Of a stretch of DNA of 64,000 bases, positions 24,969 through 35,607 are shown one piece after another. Under the pieces are notes generated by a model. It was not told where the DNA came from and ran no database searches. It saw only the letters and a program-made list of their open reading frames with translations. Position 1 is the first letter of the stretch. Each line of letters starts with the position of its first letter. The position numbers and the translations under genes were made by a program. Source of the DNA: Salidesulfovibrio onnuriiensis (GTDB taxonomy: Bacteria; Desulfobacterota; Desulfovibrionia; Desulfovibrionales; Desulfovibrionaceae); NCBI RefSeq assembly GCF_008001235.1, contig NZ_CP040751.1:603001-667000 (forward strand), in the 5' to 3' direction.

Positions 24969-26049
24969 AGCGGCGCATCCGCCGGAACACGGCCACGAGC
25001 AGCGCGCCCAGCACGAACAGGCCGAGGACCGCGCCCACATAGAGCAGAGCCCTTTCCAGGGCCGCCTGCATTGCCTCCACGTGTTCATAACCCGAGATCT
25101 TGGTTACGTCGGCGCCGGCGCGTTTCAGGGCGGTGATGTTGTAGGTCTCGCTGTTGGCAAGCACCCGGACCGGCAGTTTTTCCGGGTTCGCCCCGTCCCA
25201 GAGCTGCCGGAGCAGCAGGGCGGCCTCGCGGCCGTGGGTCTCGGGGGCGATCATGATCCCGCCGACAGCGCCGCCGCCGTAGTGGGCGCCGGTGAGCACG
25301 TAGACGGGCACCTTGGCGTGGTCCACCAGCTCGCGGGCAAGCGCATCCTCGCAGACCTGGCCGTCGTCCTTGTCGCGGGTGAAGGTCCCGAACAGGATCA
25401 GGCCGTCCCTGGGCATGAATTCGGCGATCTTGAGCAGCTCCTCCCGATCAATCCCCTGGTCGCGGCCCGCTTCCTGGCCGGGAATGATGAGATGGATGCG
25501 GTCCATGTGTTTCTGGAAGGCGGCTTCCGTCTGGGTGCGGATCTCCTTGCCGAGGGGGGTGGTGTCCACCACCAGGACAACGGTGCGGGCCTTGGGGTGC
25601 AGTTCGAGCATGCGCTCGAAGGTTTCGGCCGCGCTGTAAGCGGCGCGCACGCCCGGGATGGGGCGTTGCCCAGGCAGGCGATCCCGCCCCGGGACCGCGC
25701 AGAACACGGCGGGCACTCCGGGGAACAGCTCATCGCCATGCTTGCGAAACAGGGCCAGGGCCGCGTGGCCGTCGCAGATGACGCCGTCCGGGGTTCCGAC
25801 CTTGAGCAGCAGACGCAGGTTGTCGAGCACGTCTTCCATGTGCTCCTCGCTGTCGTCCTGGTCCGCGCCCATCCACAGCCCGGTCATGACCCGGGTGGGG
25901 AAGATTTCGTCTATGCCCTCCTCCATGGACTCGGACCAGTGGTCGTTGTTCGAGCCGGAGTGGATCACCATGATGGATTTTGCCGAGGCCTCGGGCGCGG
26001 CCAGAAAAAGGGCCGCCAGCGCCAGAAAGAGAATTGCGGATCTGAACAT
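24967..26049 (-). CDS. ABC_sub_bind-type periplasmic protein with C-terminal membrane anchor
   Basis: 360 residues: signal peptide (MFRSAILFLALAALFLAAPE, cleavage near ASA), a type I periplasmic binding fold of the ABC_sub_bind family ([36 protein letters not shown]), then a C-terminal helix ALLYVGAVLGLFVLGALLVA ending in RRMRR. Ordinary binding proteins lack such a helix; here the domain is tethered to the membrane facing the periplasm. The same fold forms the sensor part of the hybrid kinase at 36850-40398. An imperfect inverted repeat (26053-26061/26069-26078) lies just upstream. Downstream of a GGDEF gene on the same strand; a sensory role is inferred. Confidence 0.72.
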   Translation of the reverse strand: MFRSAILFLALAALFLAAPEASAKSIMVIHSGSNNDHWSESMEEGIDEIFPTRVMTGLWMGADQDDSEEHMEDVLDNLRLLLKVGTPDGVICDGHAALALFRKHGDELFPGVPAVFCAVPGRDRLPGQRPIPGVRAAYSAAETFERMLELHPKARTVVLVVDTTPLGKEIRTQTEAAFQKHMDRIHLIIPGQEAGRDQGIDREELLKIAEFMPRDGLILFGTFTRDKDDGQVCEDALARELVDHAKVPVYVLTGAHYGGGAVGGIMIAPETHGREAALLLRQLWDGANPEKLPVRVLANSETYNITALKRAGADVTKISGYEHVEAMQAALERALLYVGAVLGLFVLGALLVAVFRRMRR

Positions 26050-26101
26050 TGTATTACGAAATGATTATTTTCGGTAATCTCTATGTGATTTTGGCAGGAT
26101 G

Positions 26102-27163
26102 TCAAATGGTTCCGTTGCGGAGGATGCGCACCTGGTTGCGGCCGGACTGCTTGGCTTCGTACATGGCCTTGTCCGCTGCCTGGACCAGTTCGGCCGGGCC
26201 CCATTCGGGCCGGAGCATGGCCACGCCGATGCTCACCGTGAACTTGAGGGGCAGGTCGGAGAACTTGCCGTCTTCGCGCACCCGGAAGTCGTAGCGCTGC
26301 ACGTCCTGGCGCATGGCCTCGGCGCTGATGAAGGCGCGCTCCTCGGTGAGGCCTTCGGCCATGACGATGATCTCCTCGCCCCCGTAGCGGGCCACAAAGC
26401 CCTGGAACTGGACGGCCTGGGACGAGATGATGCTGGCCAGGGCCTTGAGCACCTCGTCGCCCACCTGGTGGCCGAAGGTGTCGTTGACGCTCTTGAAGTG
26501 GTCCACGTCGATCATGAACGCGGTCAGGCTGGTTTCGGTTTCCCGGCTTCGGCGCACCGCCTTTGTCAGGGCGGCATCAAAGGCCCTGCGGTTGTAAAGC
26601 TCCGTGAGCAGGGGGTCGAAGGTGGCCGTGCGCTGCAGCTCGCTGGCCAGTTTTTCCCATTCCTGGGATTCCTCCTGGAATTCGCTGACCAGCTCCTTGA
26701 AGATGCCGCGCACCTTGGAAACGATGACCGAGCGGTCCTCGCTTTCCTTGATCACGCCCACGGTCCGGTCCTGGAAGTCCTCCAGCCGGACCTCCTGGTG
26801 CTTCCGGGTGCCCCGGATGGTCTCGATGAGCCCGCCCATTTCCGCGAGCAGGGCCGCGGCCGACCGCTTTTCCTCGGTCAGGGCCTGCTCCAGTTCCCGG
26901 GTGGCGATGTTGTTCATGATGAAGATGTCCAGGGTCTCGATGATCTGGGCGTATCGCTCGTCGCTGAGATCCTTGGTGGCCAGTTCCGCGAAGATGGCGC
27001 GCTGCATCTCCGCCTTGGCCGGGTCCGTGAATACCGTGAGGTCGCGCACCAGGTTGCGGGCGAAGAGCACCACGGCGATCCAGTCCAGTTCGGAACTGAT
27101 GCCGAAGCTGCCCAGCACGGATTTGAGTTCGTCGAGGTTGGTGAGCGTTTTGCCTGAGTCCAT
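26102..27163 (-). CDS. diguanylate cyclase (GGDEF domain)
   Basis: 353 residues. The C-terminal GGDEF domain carries FDPLLTELYNRRAFD, DVDHFKSVNDTFGHQVGDEV and the active-site motif YGGEEIIVM (GGEE form, generally active), so it should make cyclic di-GMP from two GTP. No RxxD inhibitory site is evident before the motif. The N-terminal ~170 residues are helical with a coiled-coil-like stretch and no membrane helix, so input is cytoplasmic and unidentified. ATG 27163 is chosen; ATG 27184 adds seven residues and neither has a strong ribosome binding site. It stands before the anchored binding protein gene and could receive its signal only indirectly. Confidence 0.85.
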   Translation of the reverse strand: MDSGKTLTNLDELKSVLGSFGISSELDWIAVVLFARNLVRDLTVFTDPAKAEMQRAIFAELATKDLSDERYAQIIETLDIFIMNNIATRELEQALTEEKRSAAALLAEMGGLIETIRGTRKHQEVRLEDFQDRTVGVIKESEDRSVIVSKVRGIFKELVSEFQEESQEWEKLASELQRTATFDPLLTELYNRRAFDAALTKAVRRSRETETSLTAFMIDVDHFKSVNDTFGHQVGDEVLKALASIISSQAVQFQGFVARYGGEEIIVMAEGLTEERAFISAEAMRQDVQRYDFRVREDGKFSDLPLKFTVSIGVAMLRPEWGPAELVQAADKAMYEAKQSGRNQVRILRNGTI

Positions 27164-27330
27164 GGTTTTCCCGTCTTTAAACATGTGTTTGATCCGTCGC
27201 CCTCAGGATTCTAGGTGTAGCGTATTTGTAACCCAAGGAACAGGAAACGGGCAAAGGAAATGAGAACAGGTCGAGCAGTATGGTGTGGAAAAAAATGTTC
27301 AGGCCGGGAAAGTGATTGGGGATCAGCCCG

Positions 27331-28311
27331 TTACAGCATGTCCGCGCCGCCCAGGACTGCCACGAAGCGCTTGAAGACCTCCATGTCCAGTTCCTCGTGC
27401 ATCTCGCGGCGCATGAGGTTCAGGGCTTCATAGGGCAGCATGGCCTCGGCGTAGGGCCGGGCCGTGGTCAGGGCGTCATAGATGTCGGCCACGGCGATGG
27501 CGCGCACGGGCAGGGGAATGTCTTCGCCGGAAAGCCCTGCGGGGTAGCCGGAACCGTCGAGTTTCTCGTGGTGGAAGAGGATGCAGTTGATGCTGTTCTG
27601 GCTCAGCGGCAGCATGGAGCACATGGACACGCCGTGCAGGGGATGGCCCTTGACTATGGCGCGTTCGTCCTGGGTCAGGGGGCCGCGCTTGTTGAGGATG
27701 GACTTGGAGATGTTGGTCTTGCCCAGGTCGTGCAGCATGGCGCCCAGCCCGCATTCGAAGAGTTCCCTTTCCGGCAGCCCGTAGGTGTTGAGAATGGCCA
27801 CCGTGAAGATGAACACGTGGATGCAGTGGGTATAGGTCTTGTAATCGTGGGAGATGAACGGGGCAATGGCCGACAGGGAATGGGCCTCGGCCAGGAAGCG
27901 GATGCTGCTTTCCACGATGGAGGAGACCCTGCGGAAGTAGCTTTCGTTCAGGGCCGAGGGCAGCTTGCTGCGGAAGACCTCCTCGACCACGCCGGAAGAG
28001 GCCTCGTAAAAGACGCTGGAGCGGTCTTCCAGGGGCAGGGCGTCGTTGACCAGAATACTGCCGAGGTTGTCCTCGAGGTATTTATCGAAATCGGGCTTTT
28101 CGTCGCTCTGGACGTACACTTCCTTGACGCCGTTGTTGTGCAGGATCTCCCTGTGGCGGCTCGTGAATCGCTGGCCCGAACGCGTGTAGAGGACGAAGTC
28201 GCCCCCCTGCCAGAGATACACGGAAAAACAGCCCAGAGCATCCGGAAACAGCATCATTGGGGATACTGGAAAGTACGAAACCGGGCGGGAAAGCCCCTTG
28301 GTTGGCTCCAT
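27331..28311 (-). CDS. HD-GYP domain phosphodiesterase
   Basis: 326 residues. The HD-GYP domain is complete: MLHDLGKTNISKSILNKRG, KGHPLHGVSM, FHHEKLDGSGYPAGLSGEDI and AVADIYDALTTARPY, so cyclic di-GMP hydrolysis is expected. The N-terminal ~120 residues resemble the DUF3391-like region common in this family. ATG 28311 is used; an upstream TTG (28329) is less likely. No good ribosome binding site is seen. With the GGDEF gene next door on the same strand, the pair could set opposing c-di-GMP levels, though each appears to have its own upstream region. Confidence 0.85.
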   Translation of the reverse strand: MEPTKGLSRPVSYFPVSPMMLFPDALGCFSVYLWQGGDFVLYTRSGQRFTSRHREILHNNGVKEVYVQSDEKPDFDKYLEDNLGSILVNDALPLEDRSSVFYEASSGVVEEVFRSKLPSALNESYFRRVSSIVESSIRFLAEAHSLSAIAPFISHDYKTYTHCIHVFIFTVAILNTYGLPERELFECGLGAMLHDLGKTNISKSILNKRGPLTQDERAIVKGHPLHGVSMCSMLPLSQNSINCILFHHEKLDGSGYPAGLSGEDIPLPVRAIAVADIYDALTTARPYAEAMLPYEALNLMRREMHEELDMEVFKRFVAVLGGADML

Positions 28312-28391
28312 GAATTTGCAATAGTACAATCGTGGGCCGAAGGCTAGAGCAAAACCATTTTTCGCGTAATTTTACGCGATTGTAAGGATTT

Positions 28392-29225
28392 CTAGTTGCC
28401 TATCTTGTTGGATTTGACTGTTTTCAACAGCTTTTCAACATCCTGGAGGGTGGGGATGATCCCCCTGGGGAAAGGCCAGGCCCAGGCTTCGCCCGCAAGC
28501 ACGGCCCCGGCCCAGTGGCGGACTCCCGCGGGGAAAAATCCGGGGTTGTTGAGCACGATGGCCGCCTTGGCCGCCCCGTCCTCTTCCCGGGCCGAAAAGG
28601 AAAAGTTGTCGCCGTGCACCATGTGCGCATAGAGCAGGGCGTCCACCCGGCGCAGGCCGAAGCCGTTGCTCGCCGCCTGGATCCAGAAATCCCAATCCTC
28701 GTAGGCCGTGTTGGCCCGGTAGCCGTCCGAGGCCTCGAAGACCTCCCGCCGCATGAGTGCGGTGGGGGCCACGATGTTCTGGTTGCGCAGCAGTGCCGGG
28801 TCGTATTCGGGAAGCCGCACTTCCCTGGGGCCGTCCTTTTCCACCAGGGTGAAGTGGGTGTAGGCCAGGCCCGCGTCCTTGTCCGCCTCCAGGGCCGCGA
28901 TGCAGGCGGCCAGCCAGCCCGGGGCGGGCAGGTCGTCCGGGTCCAGGCAGACCAGATAGCGCCCCTGTGCCGTTGCCAGGCCCTTGTTGCGCACCGTGCC
29001 GGGGTGGCCGTCGTGGGCTTCGGCCAGGGCCTGAAAGCGGAGGCAGGGCAGGGCCTCGAAATGATGCAGCAGGTCCAGGGAGTCGTCGGTGCTGCCGTCG
29101 TCCACCAGGATGATTTCGCAGACGTCCAGGCCCAGGGTCTGGTTCTGCAGGCTCAGGGCCAGCCGGGAAAAGAAGCGTCCGTAGTTGTGGTTGGGGATGA
29201 CGATGCTCAGTCTGGGATCGGACAT
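28392..29225 (-). CDS. GT2-family glycosyltransferase
   Basis: 277 residues with a GT-A fold: [37 protein letters not shown], the D-x-D equivalent [12 protein letters not shown], and [12 protein letters not shown] as the acidic catalytic region. No membrane segment. GT2 enzymes transfer a sugar from a nucleotide donor to a glycan or lipid. Its start overlaps the end of the upstream hybrid kinase by 19 bases, an unusual partner, so its translation depends on that long message. Acceptor and pathway unknown. Confidence 0.85.
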   Translation of the reverse strand: MSDPRLSIVIPNHNYGRFFSRLALSLQNQTLGLDVCEIILVDDGSTDDSLDLLHHFEALPCLRFQALAEAHDGHPGTVRNKGLATAQGRYLVCLDPDDLPAPGWLAACIAALEADKDAGLAYTHFTLVEKDGPREVRLPEYDPALLRNQNIVAPTALMRREVFEASDGYRANTAYEDWDFWIQAASNGFGLRRVDALLYAHMVHGDNFSFSAREEDGAAKAAIVLNNPGFFPAGVRHWAGAVLAGEAWAWPFPRGIIPTLQDVEKLLKTVKSNKIGN

Positions 29226-32200
29226 GCGGCTCTCGCAGTGGGGAACAGTTTGGCCAGCACGGCCTGCACTTCCTCGATTTCAATGGGTTTCGCGATGTAG
29301 TCGTCCATGCCCGCAGCCAGGAACTGCTCCCGGTTGCCGCGCATGGCGTGGGCGGTCATGGCCACGATGGGGATGTTGGGGTCCATGCCGCTGCCGGCCG
29401 GGGTGTTGCGGATGTTGCGGGTGGCTTCGACCCCGTCCATTCCCGGCATCTGCACGTCCATGAACACGGCGTCAAAGGAGCGTTTTCCCAGGAGATCCAG
29501 GGCCTCCTCCCCGTTGCGGGCGGTTTCGGCCACATGGCCGAGCTTGCCGAACATGCGGGCAGCGAACAGCCGGTTGATGCGGTTGTCCTCCACCACCAGG
29601 ATGCGCAGGCCCAGGCAGGATGCGGCGGAGGAGAGGCCGGTTTCGTCCTTCTGGGGCAGGGGCTCCAGGTCGAAGGGAATGGAAAGATAGATGTTGGTGC
29701 CTTCCTCGATGGTGCTTTCAATGGCCGTGTTGCCGCCCAGCAGGCCGGTGAGGCGCTTGATGATGCCCAGTCCCAGCCCGGTTCCCTGGTGGCGGCGCAT
29801 GTAGGAACCGTCCACCTGGGTGAAGGGCTCGAAGATGTGATCCAGCTTTTCCGCGGGTATGCCGATGCCCGTGTCCGAAAGGGTGAAGAGCAGGCGTACG
29901 CTGCGGTCCGTGCGCGTTTCGGGCAGGACACTCACCTCCACGGACACGGTGCCGTTTTCCGTGAACTTGATGGAGTTGCCGATGATGTTGAACAGGATCT
30001 GGCGCATGCGGCCCTTGCCGCCGATGAGCGGCGAGGGGATGTCCGGGGCCACCGAGCTGGAGAGCACGATGCCCTTGGCCGAGGCCTGGTCCCGGAAGGT
30101 CAGCAGCACGTCCTCGATGATGTTGTGCATGTCGAAACGTTCGCGGATGACCTCCAGCTTGCCGGCCTCGATCTTGGTGAAGTCCAGGATGTCGTTGATG
30201 ATGGACAGCAGGCTCCGGCCCGAGGTCAGGGCGGTTTCCACGTAGTCGCGCTGCTCGTCGTCCAGCTTGGTGGTCTGGCAGAGCTGGAGCATGCCCAGCA
30301 CGCCGTTGAGCGGGGTGCGGATTTCGTGGCTCATGTTGGCCAGGAACTCGCTCTTGGTCTGGTTGGCGGCCTCGGCCTGCTCCTTGGCCTCCTTGAGGGC
30401 CTGTTCGTTCATCTTGCGCTCAATGGCCAGGGCGGTCTGTTCGGAAACCGAGACCATGAGACTGATGTCCTTGGCCGAGTAATGGCGGGGGTTGGAATAG
30501 TGCTGCACGGCCATGACGCCGATGACGTCGCCCCGGACCTTGAGCGGCACCCCGAGCCAGATCTTGGAGGACGCGCCCAGGGTTTTGGCGTCCGGGCTCC
30601 CGAATCGCTCGAGGAACTCCTTGCGGGTCATGAATACGGGGCCGTCCTCGTCCGTGGGGTCCTCGGGCCGCAGATGCTCGGGGGCGGGCTTTTCAGTGAT
30701 GAACAGGGGGCGGCCCGTGTGGATGACCTGGGCCGACATGCTGATCCGGTTGGGGGTCTGCAATCGGAAGGTGCCCCCCTGGTTGTCGTCGAATTCGTCC
30801 TCGAAATAGGTGAACTTCAGCTCGGTGTGGTCCTCGTTGAGCAGGGCGATGAAGAAGTTGTTGGCGTCGATATGCCTGTTGAGCGTGGTGTGGATGCGCC
30901 GGTACAGGTCGTCCAGGTCCGTGGTCAGGCTCACGGCGTTGGATATCTGGTAGAGCAGTTCGGCCACGGACTGGTTGTACCTGCGCTCGGTGATGTCGAT
31001 GTAGGTCCAGATGACCCCCTGCTCCAGGTCGTCCGGATCCACGGGCTTTGCGTGCAGGCTGCACCAGAACGGCGTGCCGTCCGGCTTGCGGAACTGGTGC
31101 TCGATCATGAACTGGGAGCTTTCCCGGAGACTGTCCATGCAGGCGTTTCGCGATGCCCGGAACAGGTCGCTGTCCGAGAAGAAGAGGGACAGGTCCTTGC
31201 CCAGGGCCGCCTCGGGCGCGTATCCGAATATTTCCGCACCCCGGTCGTTGATGCGCACGATGCGCTGATGGCGGGTCATGGCGATGCCGATGACCGTGTT
31301 CTGGTACAGGGCCTCCATTTCGTCCAGGGTTTCCCGCAGCTTCTGCTCCGAGGCCTTGCGCTCGGTGATGTCGCGCACGATGGCCACGAACCCGGCCGGG
31401 GGGCCGCCCGGCCGTTTGGGCATGACCGAAAGGGAGATGTCGCTCTCGATGGTGTGGCCCGAGGCCGTGGGAAAGGTCCATTCCCCGACCCAGGAGCCGG
31501 TGCGCTCCAGGAAGGGCATGGAGGCCTGGAAAAAGTCCTCCTGCGCCTCCCGGCTCAGGCCCAGGGCCTGCAGATCTCTTCCCTTGGCCGAATCCGGGTC
31601 CAGGTTGAAGACCTCCATGGCCGCGGGGTTCAGGTCCGTGATGGCCATGTGCGGGTCAAAGAGCACTATGGGATCGATGGAGTTGCGGAAGATGGCCCGA
31701 AAGTGTTCCCGGCTTTCCACGATGCGGGCGTGGGCCAGTGCCTCCTCGGTGATGTTGCGGGAAACCACCACCGTGTGGGTGGTGACGCCCTGTTCGTTTT
31801 TGTAGGGGTAGAGCCGGATCTCGTAGTAGCGTTCCTCGCTGGAGAAGAAGTTGATCCAGGCCCGGTAGGAGACCTCCCGGCCGTTGGTGAAGCAGTCGTC
31901 CAAATGGCGCTTGATGGAGACCCGGAACTGGTGCGGCCCCCACATCTCCTCCACGGTCTTGCCCAGGATGTCCTCCACGGTGCCGCCGTGGGCCCGGACA
32001 TAGGCCCTGTTGGCGGCCACATAGCGGTAGTCGGCGTCCACCAGGGTCATGTGGTCCTGGGTCGCGTTGGCGATGAACTCGAAGCGGCTCAGGCTGTCCA
32101 CCAGGTGCTTGCGTTCGGTGATGTCGCTGTAGGAAACAAAGGAGGCCTTGCGCCCCTCGTACTCGATGAGCACCGCCGAAACCTGGGCCCAGAACGTGGC

Positions 32201-33391
32201 GCCGTCCTGGCGCCGCAGGTGGTATTCCACCCCCTTGAGCTCCCCGTTTTCCAGCAGGATCTTCCTGTTCTGGTCCCGGGCTGCGGAATCCACGAAAAAG
32301 TCGTCGGAGGAACATCCGACGGCCGCCTTGTTTTCCAGGCCGATGTTTTCCGCACAGGCCTGGTTCATGAACAGCACTTTCTGGTTTTCCAGGTCCAGGA
32401 TGACCACGGGCAGGGGGGAGATGTCCAGCAGGTTGCGCAGCCAGTGCTCGCTCTCCCGGAGCTGCTCCTCGACCAGCTTGAGCCGGGTGATGTCGGTCAT
32501 GGTCCCGATGATGCCCTCGGGTTCCGGGCCGGCGCCGAAGGTGGACTTGCGGATCAGGGCATGGGTCGTTTGGTTGTTGATGGGCAGCGGCAGCTCGTAT
32601 TCCTGGGTTCCCGGCTCCTCCCACAGGGATTCGTCGCGCCCGGAGAAAACGTCCGCCAGTTCGGGGCCGAATACCTCCTGCACGGTGTGTCCGACGATCT
32701 TGTCCAGCGGCTTGCCCACAAAGTCCTCGAACCCCTTGTTGCAGGCCGTGTACTTGCCGTCCCGGCCCTTCATGAACACGTTGTTGGGCAGCACGTCGAT
32801 GATGGTCTGGAGCCGCTCCAGCTGTTCCTGCAGGGCGGTTTCCGCCTTTTTGCGGTCCCGGATCTCCCGCTTGAGCTGCTTGTTGGCCGTGCTCAGCTCC
32901 CGGGCGCGTTGTTCCGCGGTGTCGCGCAGGGCCTCGTGGTCGCGCTTGCGTTCCTTGAGAAAGGCGGCTCGCTCCAGCCCCTTGGAAAGGGCGGACAGGA
33001 TGTCCTCCTGGAAGTGGGCGCTCTTGACCACGTAGTCCCAGGCCCCGAGGCGCACAGCCTGGACCGCGTCCTCCAGGGACCCTTCGCCCGAAAAGACGAT
33101 GAGGGCGGTTTCCGGGGATTGGCGGGAAACGATGTCGATGACCTGTATGCCGTCCATTTCGGGCATGCGCAGGTCCACGAGCACGGCGTCGGGCAGTTCC
33201 TTTTCGAAGAGATCCAGGCCGGGAAGGCCGTCATGGGCCACAAGGGTTTCATACCCCTTGTTCCGGAGCATCATCTGGACGAGGTCCGTATACCGTTCGT
33301 CGTCGTCTATGATGAGTATTTTTCCTGGCTGCATGGACCGTCCGCTTGGTTGCCTGTTCCTCTTGGTAGCAGAAACCGCGTTCTTTTTCAT
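29207..33391 (-). CDS. hybrid sensor kinase REC-PASx5-GAF-HisKA-HATPase-REC
   Basis: About 1394 residues, no signal peptide or membrane helix. Order: receiver ([15 protein letters not shown], phosphoacceptor in [12 protein letters not shown]), a coiled coil, five PAS domains (among them [74 protein letters not shown]), a GAF domain ([20 protein letters not shown]), HisKA with [20 protein letters not shown], HATPase ([24 protein letters not shown]) and a C-terminal receiver ([14 protein letters not shown]). A cytoplasmic multi-input kinase with receivers at both ends, as often found in Desulfovibrio. ATG 33391 follows AGGA; ATG 33334 and 33463 are alternatives. Overlaps the GT2 gene. Confidence 0.85.
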   Translation of the reverse strand: MKKNAVSATKRNRQPSGRSMQPGKILIIDDDERYTDLVQMMLRNKGYETLVAHDGLPGLDLFEKELPDAVLVDLRMPEMDGIQVIDIVSRQSPETALIVFSGEGSLEDAVQAVRLGAWDYVVKSAHFQEDILSALSKGLERAAFLKERKRDHEALRDTAEQRARELSTANKQLKREIRDRKKAETALQEQLERLQTIIDVLPNNVFMKGRDGKYTACNKGFEDFVGKPLDKIVGHTVQEVFGPELADVFSGRDESLWEEPGTQEYELPLPINNQTTHALIRKSTFGAGPEPEGIIGTMTDITRLKLVEEQLRESEHWLRNLLDISPLPVVILDLENQKVLFMNQACAENIGLENKAAVGCSSDDFFVDSAARDQNRKILLENGELKGVEYHLRRQDGATFWAQVSAVLIEYEGRKASFVSYSDITERKHLVDSLSRFEFIANATQDHMTLVDADYRYVAANRAYVRAHGGTVEDILGKTVEEMWGPHQFRVSIKRHLDDCFTNGREVSYRAWINFFSSEERYYEIRLYPYKNEQGVTTHTVVVSRNITEEALAHARIVESREHFRAIFRNSIDPIVLFDPHMAITDLNPAAMEVFNLDPDSAKGRDLQALGLSREAQEDFFQASMPFLERTGSWVGEWTFPTASGHTIESDISLSVMPKRPGGPPAGFVAIVRDITERKASEQKLRETLDEMEALYQNTVIGIAMTRHQRIVRINDRGAEIFGYAPEAALGKDLSLFFSDSDLFRASRNACMDSLRESSQFMIEHQFRKPDGTPFWCSLHAKPVDPDDLEQGVIWTYIDITERRYNQSVAELLYQISNAVSLTTDLDDLYRRIHTTLNRHIDANNFFIALLNEDHTELKFTYFEDEFDDNQGGTFRLQTPNRISMSAQVIHTGRPLFITEKPAPEHLRPEDPTDEDGPVFMTRKEFLERFGSPDAKTLGASSKIWLGVPLKVRGDVIGVMAVQHYSNPRHYSAKDISLMVSVSEQTALAIERKMNEQALKEAKEQAEAANQTKSEFLANMSHEIRTPLNGVLGMLQLCQTTKLDDEQRDYVETALTSGRSLLSIINDILDFTKIEAGKLEVIRERFDMHNIIEDVLLTFRDQASAKGIVLSSSVAPDIPSPLIGGKGRMRQILFNIIGNSIKFTENGTVSVEVSVLPETRTDRSVRLLFTLSDTGIGIPAEKLDHIFEPFTQVDGSYMRRHQGTGLGLGIIKRLTGLLGGNTAIESTIEEGTNIYLSIPFDLEPLPQKDETGLSSAASCLGLRILVVEDNRINRLFAARMFGKLGHVAETARNGEEALDLLGKRSFDAVFMDVQMPGMDGVEATRNIRNTPAGSGMDPNIPIVAMTAHAMRGNREQFLAAGMDDYIAKPIEIEEVQAVLAKLFPTARAACPIPD

Positions 33392-33555
33392 CGAAATCCT
33401 GCCGTCGCGACCGCAAATTGCCGCCAGTTTTGGATAGTTACCCAAACAGGGACCGCCGGACATGATAATTTGCTGAAATCATTCTAAGTGCCTTGTTTCG
33501 CTGGGGTCAACCATGTAAGTAGGGCAGAGTCGACAACCTGTTCCCCGGAGATCCC

Positions 33556-34320
33556 ATGCGTACAAAACTGATTCTTGCCCTGCTGTTTGTCTTCCTGTGT
33601 TGCGGAGGGGCGCAGGCCGAAAAACTGAAGTTCGTGGCCGACAACAACTTTGCCCCCTATTCCATGTCCCAGGACGGCAAGGCCGCGGGAATCGACGTGG
33701 AGCTTTTCCAGGAGGCCGCCAGGCGCGCGGACATTGCATACGAGCTGGAGCTGATGCCTTGGGAACAGGTGGTGCAACGGGTCCGGACCGGAGCCTGCGA
33801 CGGGGCCTTTTCCTTTTTCCGGACCCCGGAGCGCGAGGCCTACGCCGTGTTTGCGGAGGAGGCCGTGGTGCATTTCAGCGACTACGTCCTGTTCACGCGC
33901 AACGGGCATTCCTTTGAGTTTCGAACCTGGGACGACCTGGACGGCAAGCGTATCGGCGTGAACAAGGGGTTCCGCTTCAGCGAGGAATTCGACGACAACG
34001 TGGCCAAGGGCGACATCGTCCGGGTGGAGTTCGACAGCGAGGCCAAGAGCATCGCGGCCCTGCTCAAGGGCCAGGTGGACGCCTTCATCGGCCAGTTGGA
34101 CACCACCTATTACCAGCTGGACCGCATGGGCATGGCCAGCACCGTCATCTACCTGCCCACCCTGGTCAAAAAGGATCGTCCCGCCTACATGGTGATATCG
34201 AAAAACGCGGACCTGCAGAACAAGGAACAGATTGCGCGGCGGCTGGGCATTGCCCTGCGCTCCATGTACCGCGATGGGACTTACAGCAAGATAGCCCGCC
34301 GGTATCTTTTGAGGTTCTAG
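33556..34320 (+). CDS. periplasmic solute-binding protein, SBP_bac_3 family
   Basis: 254 residues with a signal peptide (MRTKLILALLFVFLCCGGAQ, cleavage after AQA) and a binding domain beginning LKFVADNNFAPYSMSQDGKA, followed by GIDVELFQEAARRADI. It binds an amino acid or similar ligand in the periplasm. Like the gene at 10821 it has no transporter genes nearby: a divergent hybrid kinase lies upstream and a convergent kinase downstream. Stand-alone proteins of this type may feed a remote transporter or a sensor. Ligand unknown. Confidence 0.8.
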   Translation: MRTKLILALLFVFLCCGGAQAEKLKFVADNNFAPYSMSQDGKAAGIDVELFQEAARRADIAYELELMPWEQVVQRVRTGACDGAFSFFRTPEREAYAVFAEEAVVHFSDYVLFTRNGHSFEFRTWDDLDGKRIGVNKGFRFSEEFDDNVAKGDIVRVEFDSEAKSIAALLKGQVDAFIGQLDTTYYQLDRMGMASTVIYLPTLVKKDRPAYMVISKNADLQNKEQIARRLGIALRSMYRDGTYSKIARRYLLRF

Positions 34321-34330
34321 CGGTCGGGTG

Positions 34331-35607
34331 CTATGCGCCCAGGATGGGGAGGGTGAAGGAAAAGGTGCTTCCCCTGCCGGGCTCGCTTTTCACCCAGATC
34401 CTGCCGCCATGGGCGGCGATGATGTGTCGGCAGATGGGCAGGCCCAGGCCGGTTCCCTTCTTTTGGTTCTGCTCCATTCCCGCCACCTGGGTGAACCTGT
34501 CGAAAACGGCCTTGTGCAGCACGGGGGGAATGCCGATGCCCGTATCCTCCACGCTGATGGTCACGTATGCCCCTCAACCTCGGTCCGGAAGGTGATGCTT
34601 CCTTCCCCGCAGAATTTTACGGCATTGGAGAGCAGGTTGAGAATGACCTGGATGAGACGGTCGTCATCTGCGGTTATCGCGGGGAGGTCCGGCTGGATTT
34701 CCTGCACGAATTCCGCCTCGGTGTCGTCGAACAGCCCCGCTGCGGCGGCCAGAGCCCGGTCCAGCAGGCGGTTCAGGTCCGTGACCCGCATGTGATATTC
34801 CATCCTGCCTGCCTCGTGCTTGGCCATGTCCAGCAGGTCGTTGACCATGGTCAGCAGCCTCTCGCCCTCGGCAATGATCACATCCGTGTTCCTGACGACC
34901 TGTTCCATGTCCCGGCGCACCTTCGGGGAGTCGGAGTGCACGGAGGGGTAGATGGAGTTCGTCAGCTTTTTCCGCATGATGCGAACGAATCCCAGCACCG
35001 AGGTCATGGGCGTGCGCAGCTCGTGGGAAATGAAGGACATGAAGTCGCTTTTGGCCTCGTTGGCCTGGTCCAGCTCCCGGGTGCGCTGCTTGACCCGCGT
35101 CTCCAGCTCCTCGTTGTAGCGCCGGATCTCGTCCTCGGCCTGCTTGCGTTCGGTGATGTCGCGGGCCACCACCACGGCCCGGTCGCCTCCGGGGTCCGTG
35201 GGGAACTGGATGGCGATCTCCACGGGCGTGGGAACGCGGCCCGTGCATTGGGGACAGTTGAAGGTGGTCTCCAGGGTTACGGTGGTGCGGTCCGTTCCCA
35301 CCAGCGCGGCCACATCCTTTCGGATGTGCGGAGGCAGGATTTCCACGAACCGCCTGCCCAAAAGCCGGTGCCCGGGGCTTCCGGTCATGGCCTCGGCGGC
35401 CCCGGAAATGTCCATGATCTGGCCGTTCTCCATGTTGACGATGAAGATGGTGTCGTGGATGCGGTTGAGCAGGTCCCGGAATCCCTCCAGCTCGTTGAGC
35501 CGTTTCTGCAGTTCCGGATAATAGCTCTTGCTCATGGAGCGGTTGCCCAGCCCCATGAGCTTCTGGCGTTGTTCGAGGGCCTTTCGGTCGTTATCGCGCC
35601 TTCGCAT
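34331..35607 (-). pseudogene. PAS-domain histidine kinase, broken by a -1 frameshift
   Basis: Part one (35607 to 34561) holds a PAS domain (LLNRIHDTIFIVNMENGQIM), a pair of cysteines (FNCPQCTGRVP), HisKA (FMSFISHELRTPMTSVLGF) and the ATPase N-box (NLLSNAVKF), then stops. Part two (34564 to 34331) carries the rest of the ATPase: [11 protein letters not shown] and [12 protein letters not shown]. The break lies at a run of four C on the plus strand (34570-34573, GGGG in the gene); a fifth G would read [14 protein letters not shown] and restore a 425-residue kinase. Without repair the ATP site is split and kinase activity is unlikely. The start overlaps the alcohol dehydrogenase stop by 17 bases. 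A sequencing error is quite possible. Confidence 0.75.

Noticed and set aside
29348-33487. Long plus-strand open frame (over 1300 codons) across the hybrid kinase
   Set aside because: It is the antisense shadow of a clear REC-PAS-kinase gene; high GC third positions suppress stops. Its translation shows no family and low-complexity G/H/V-rich composition.
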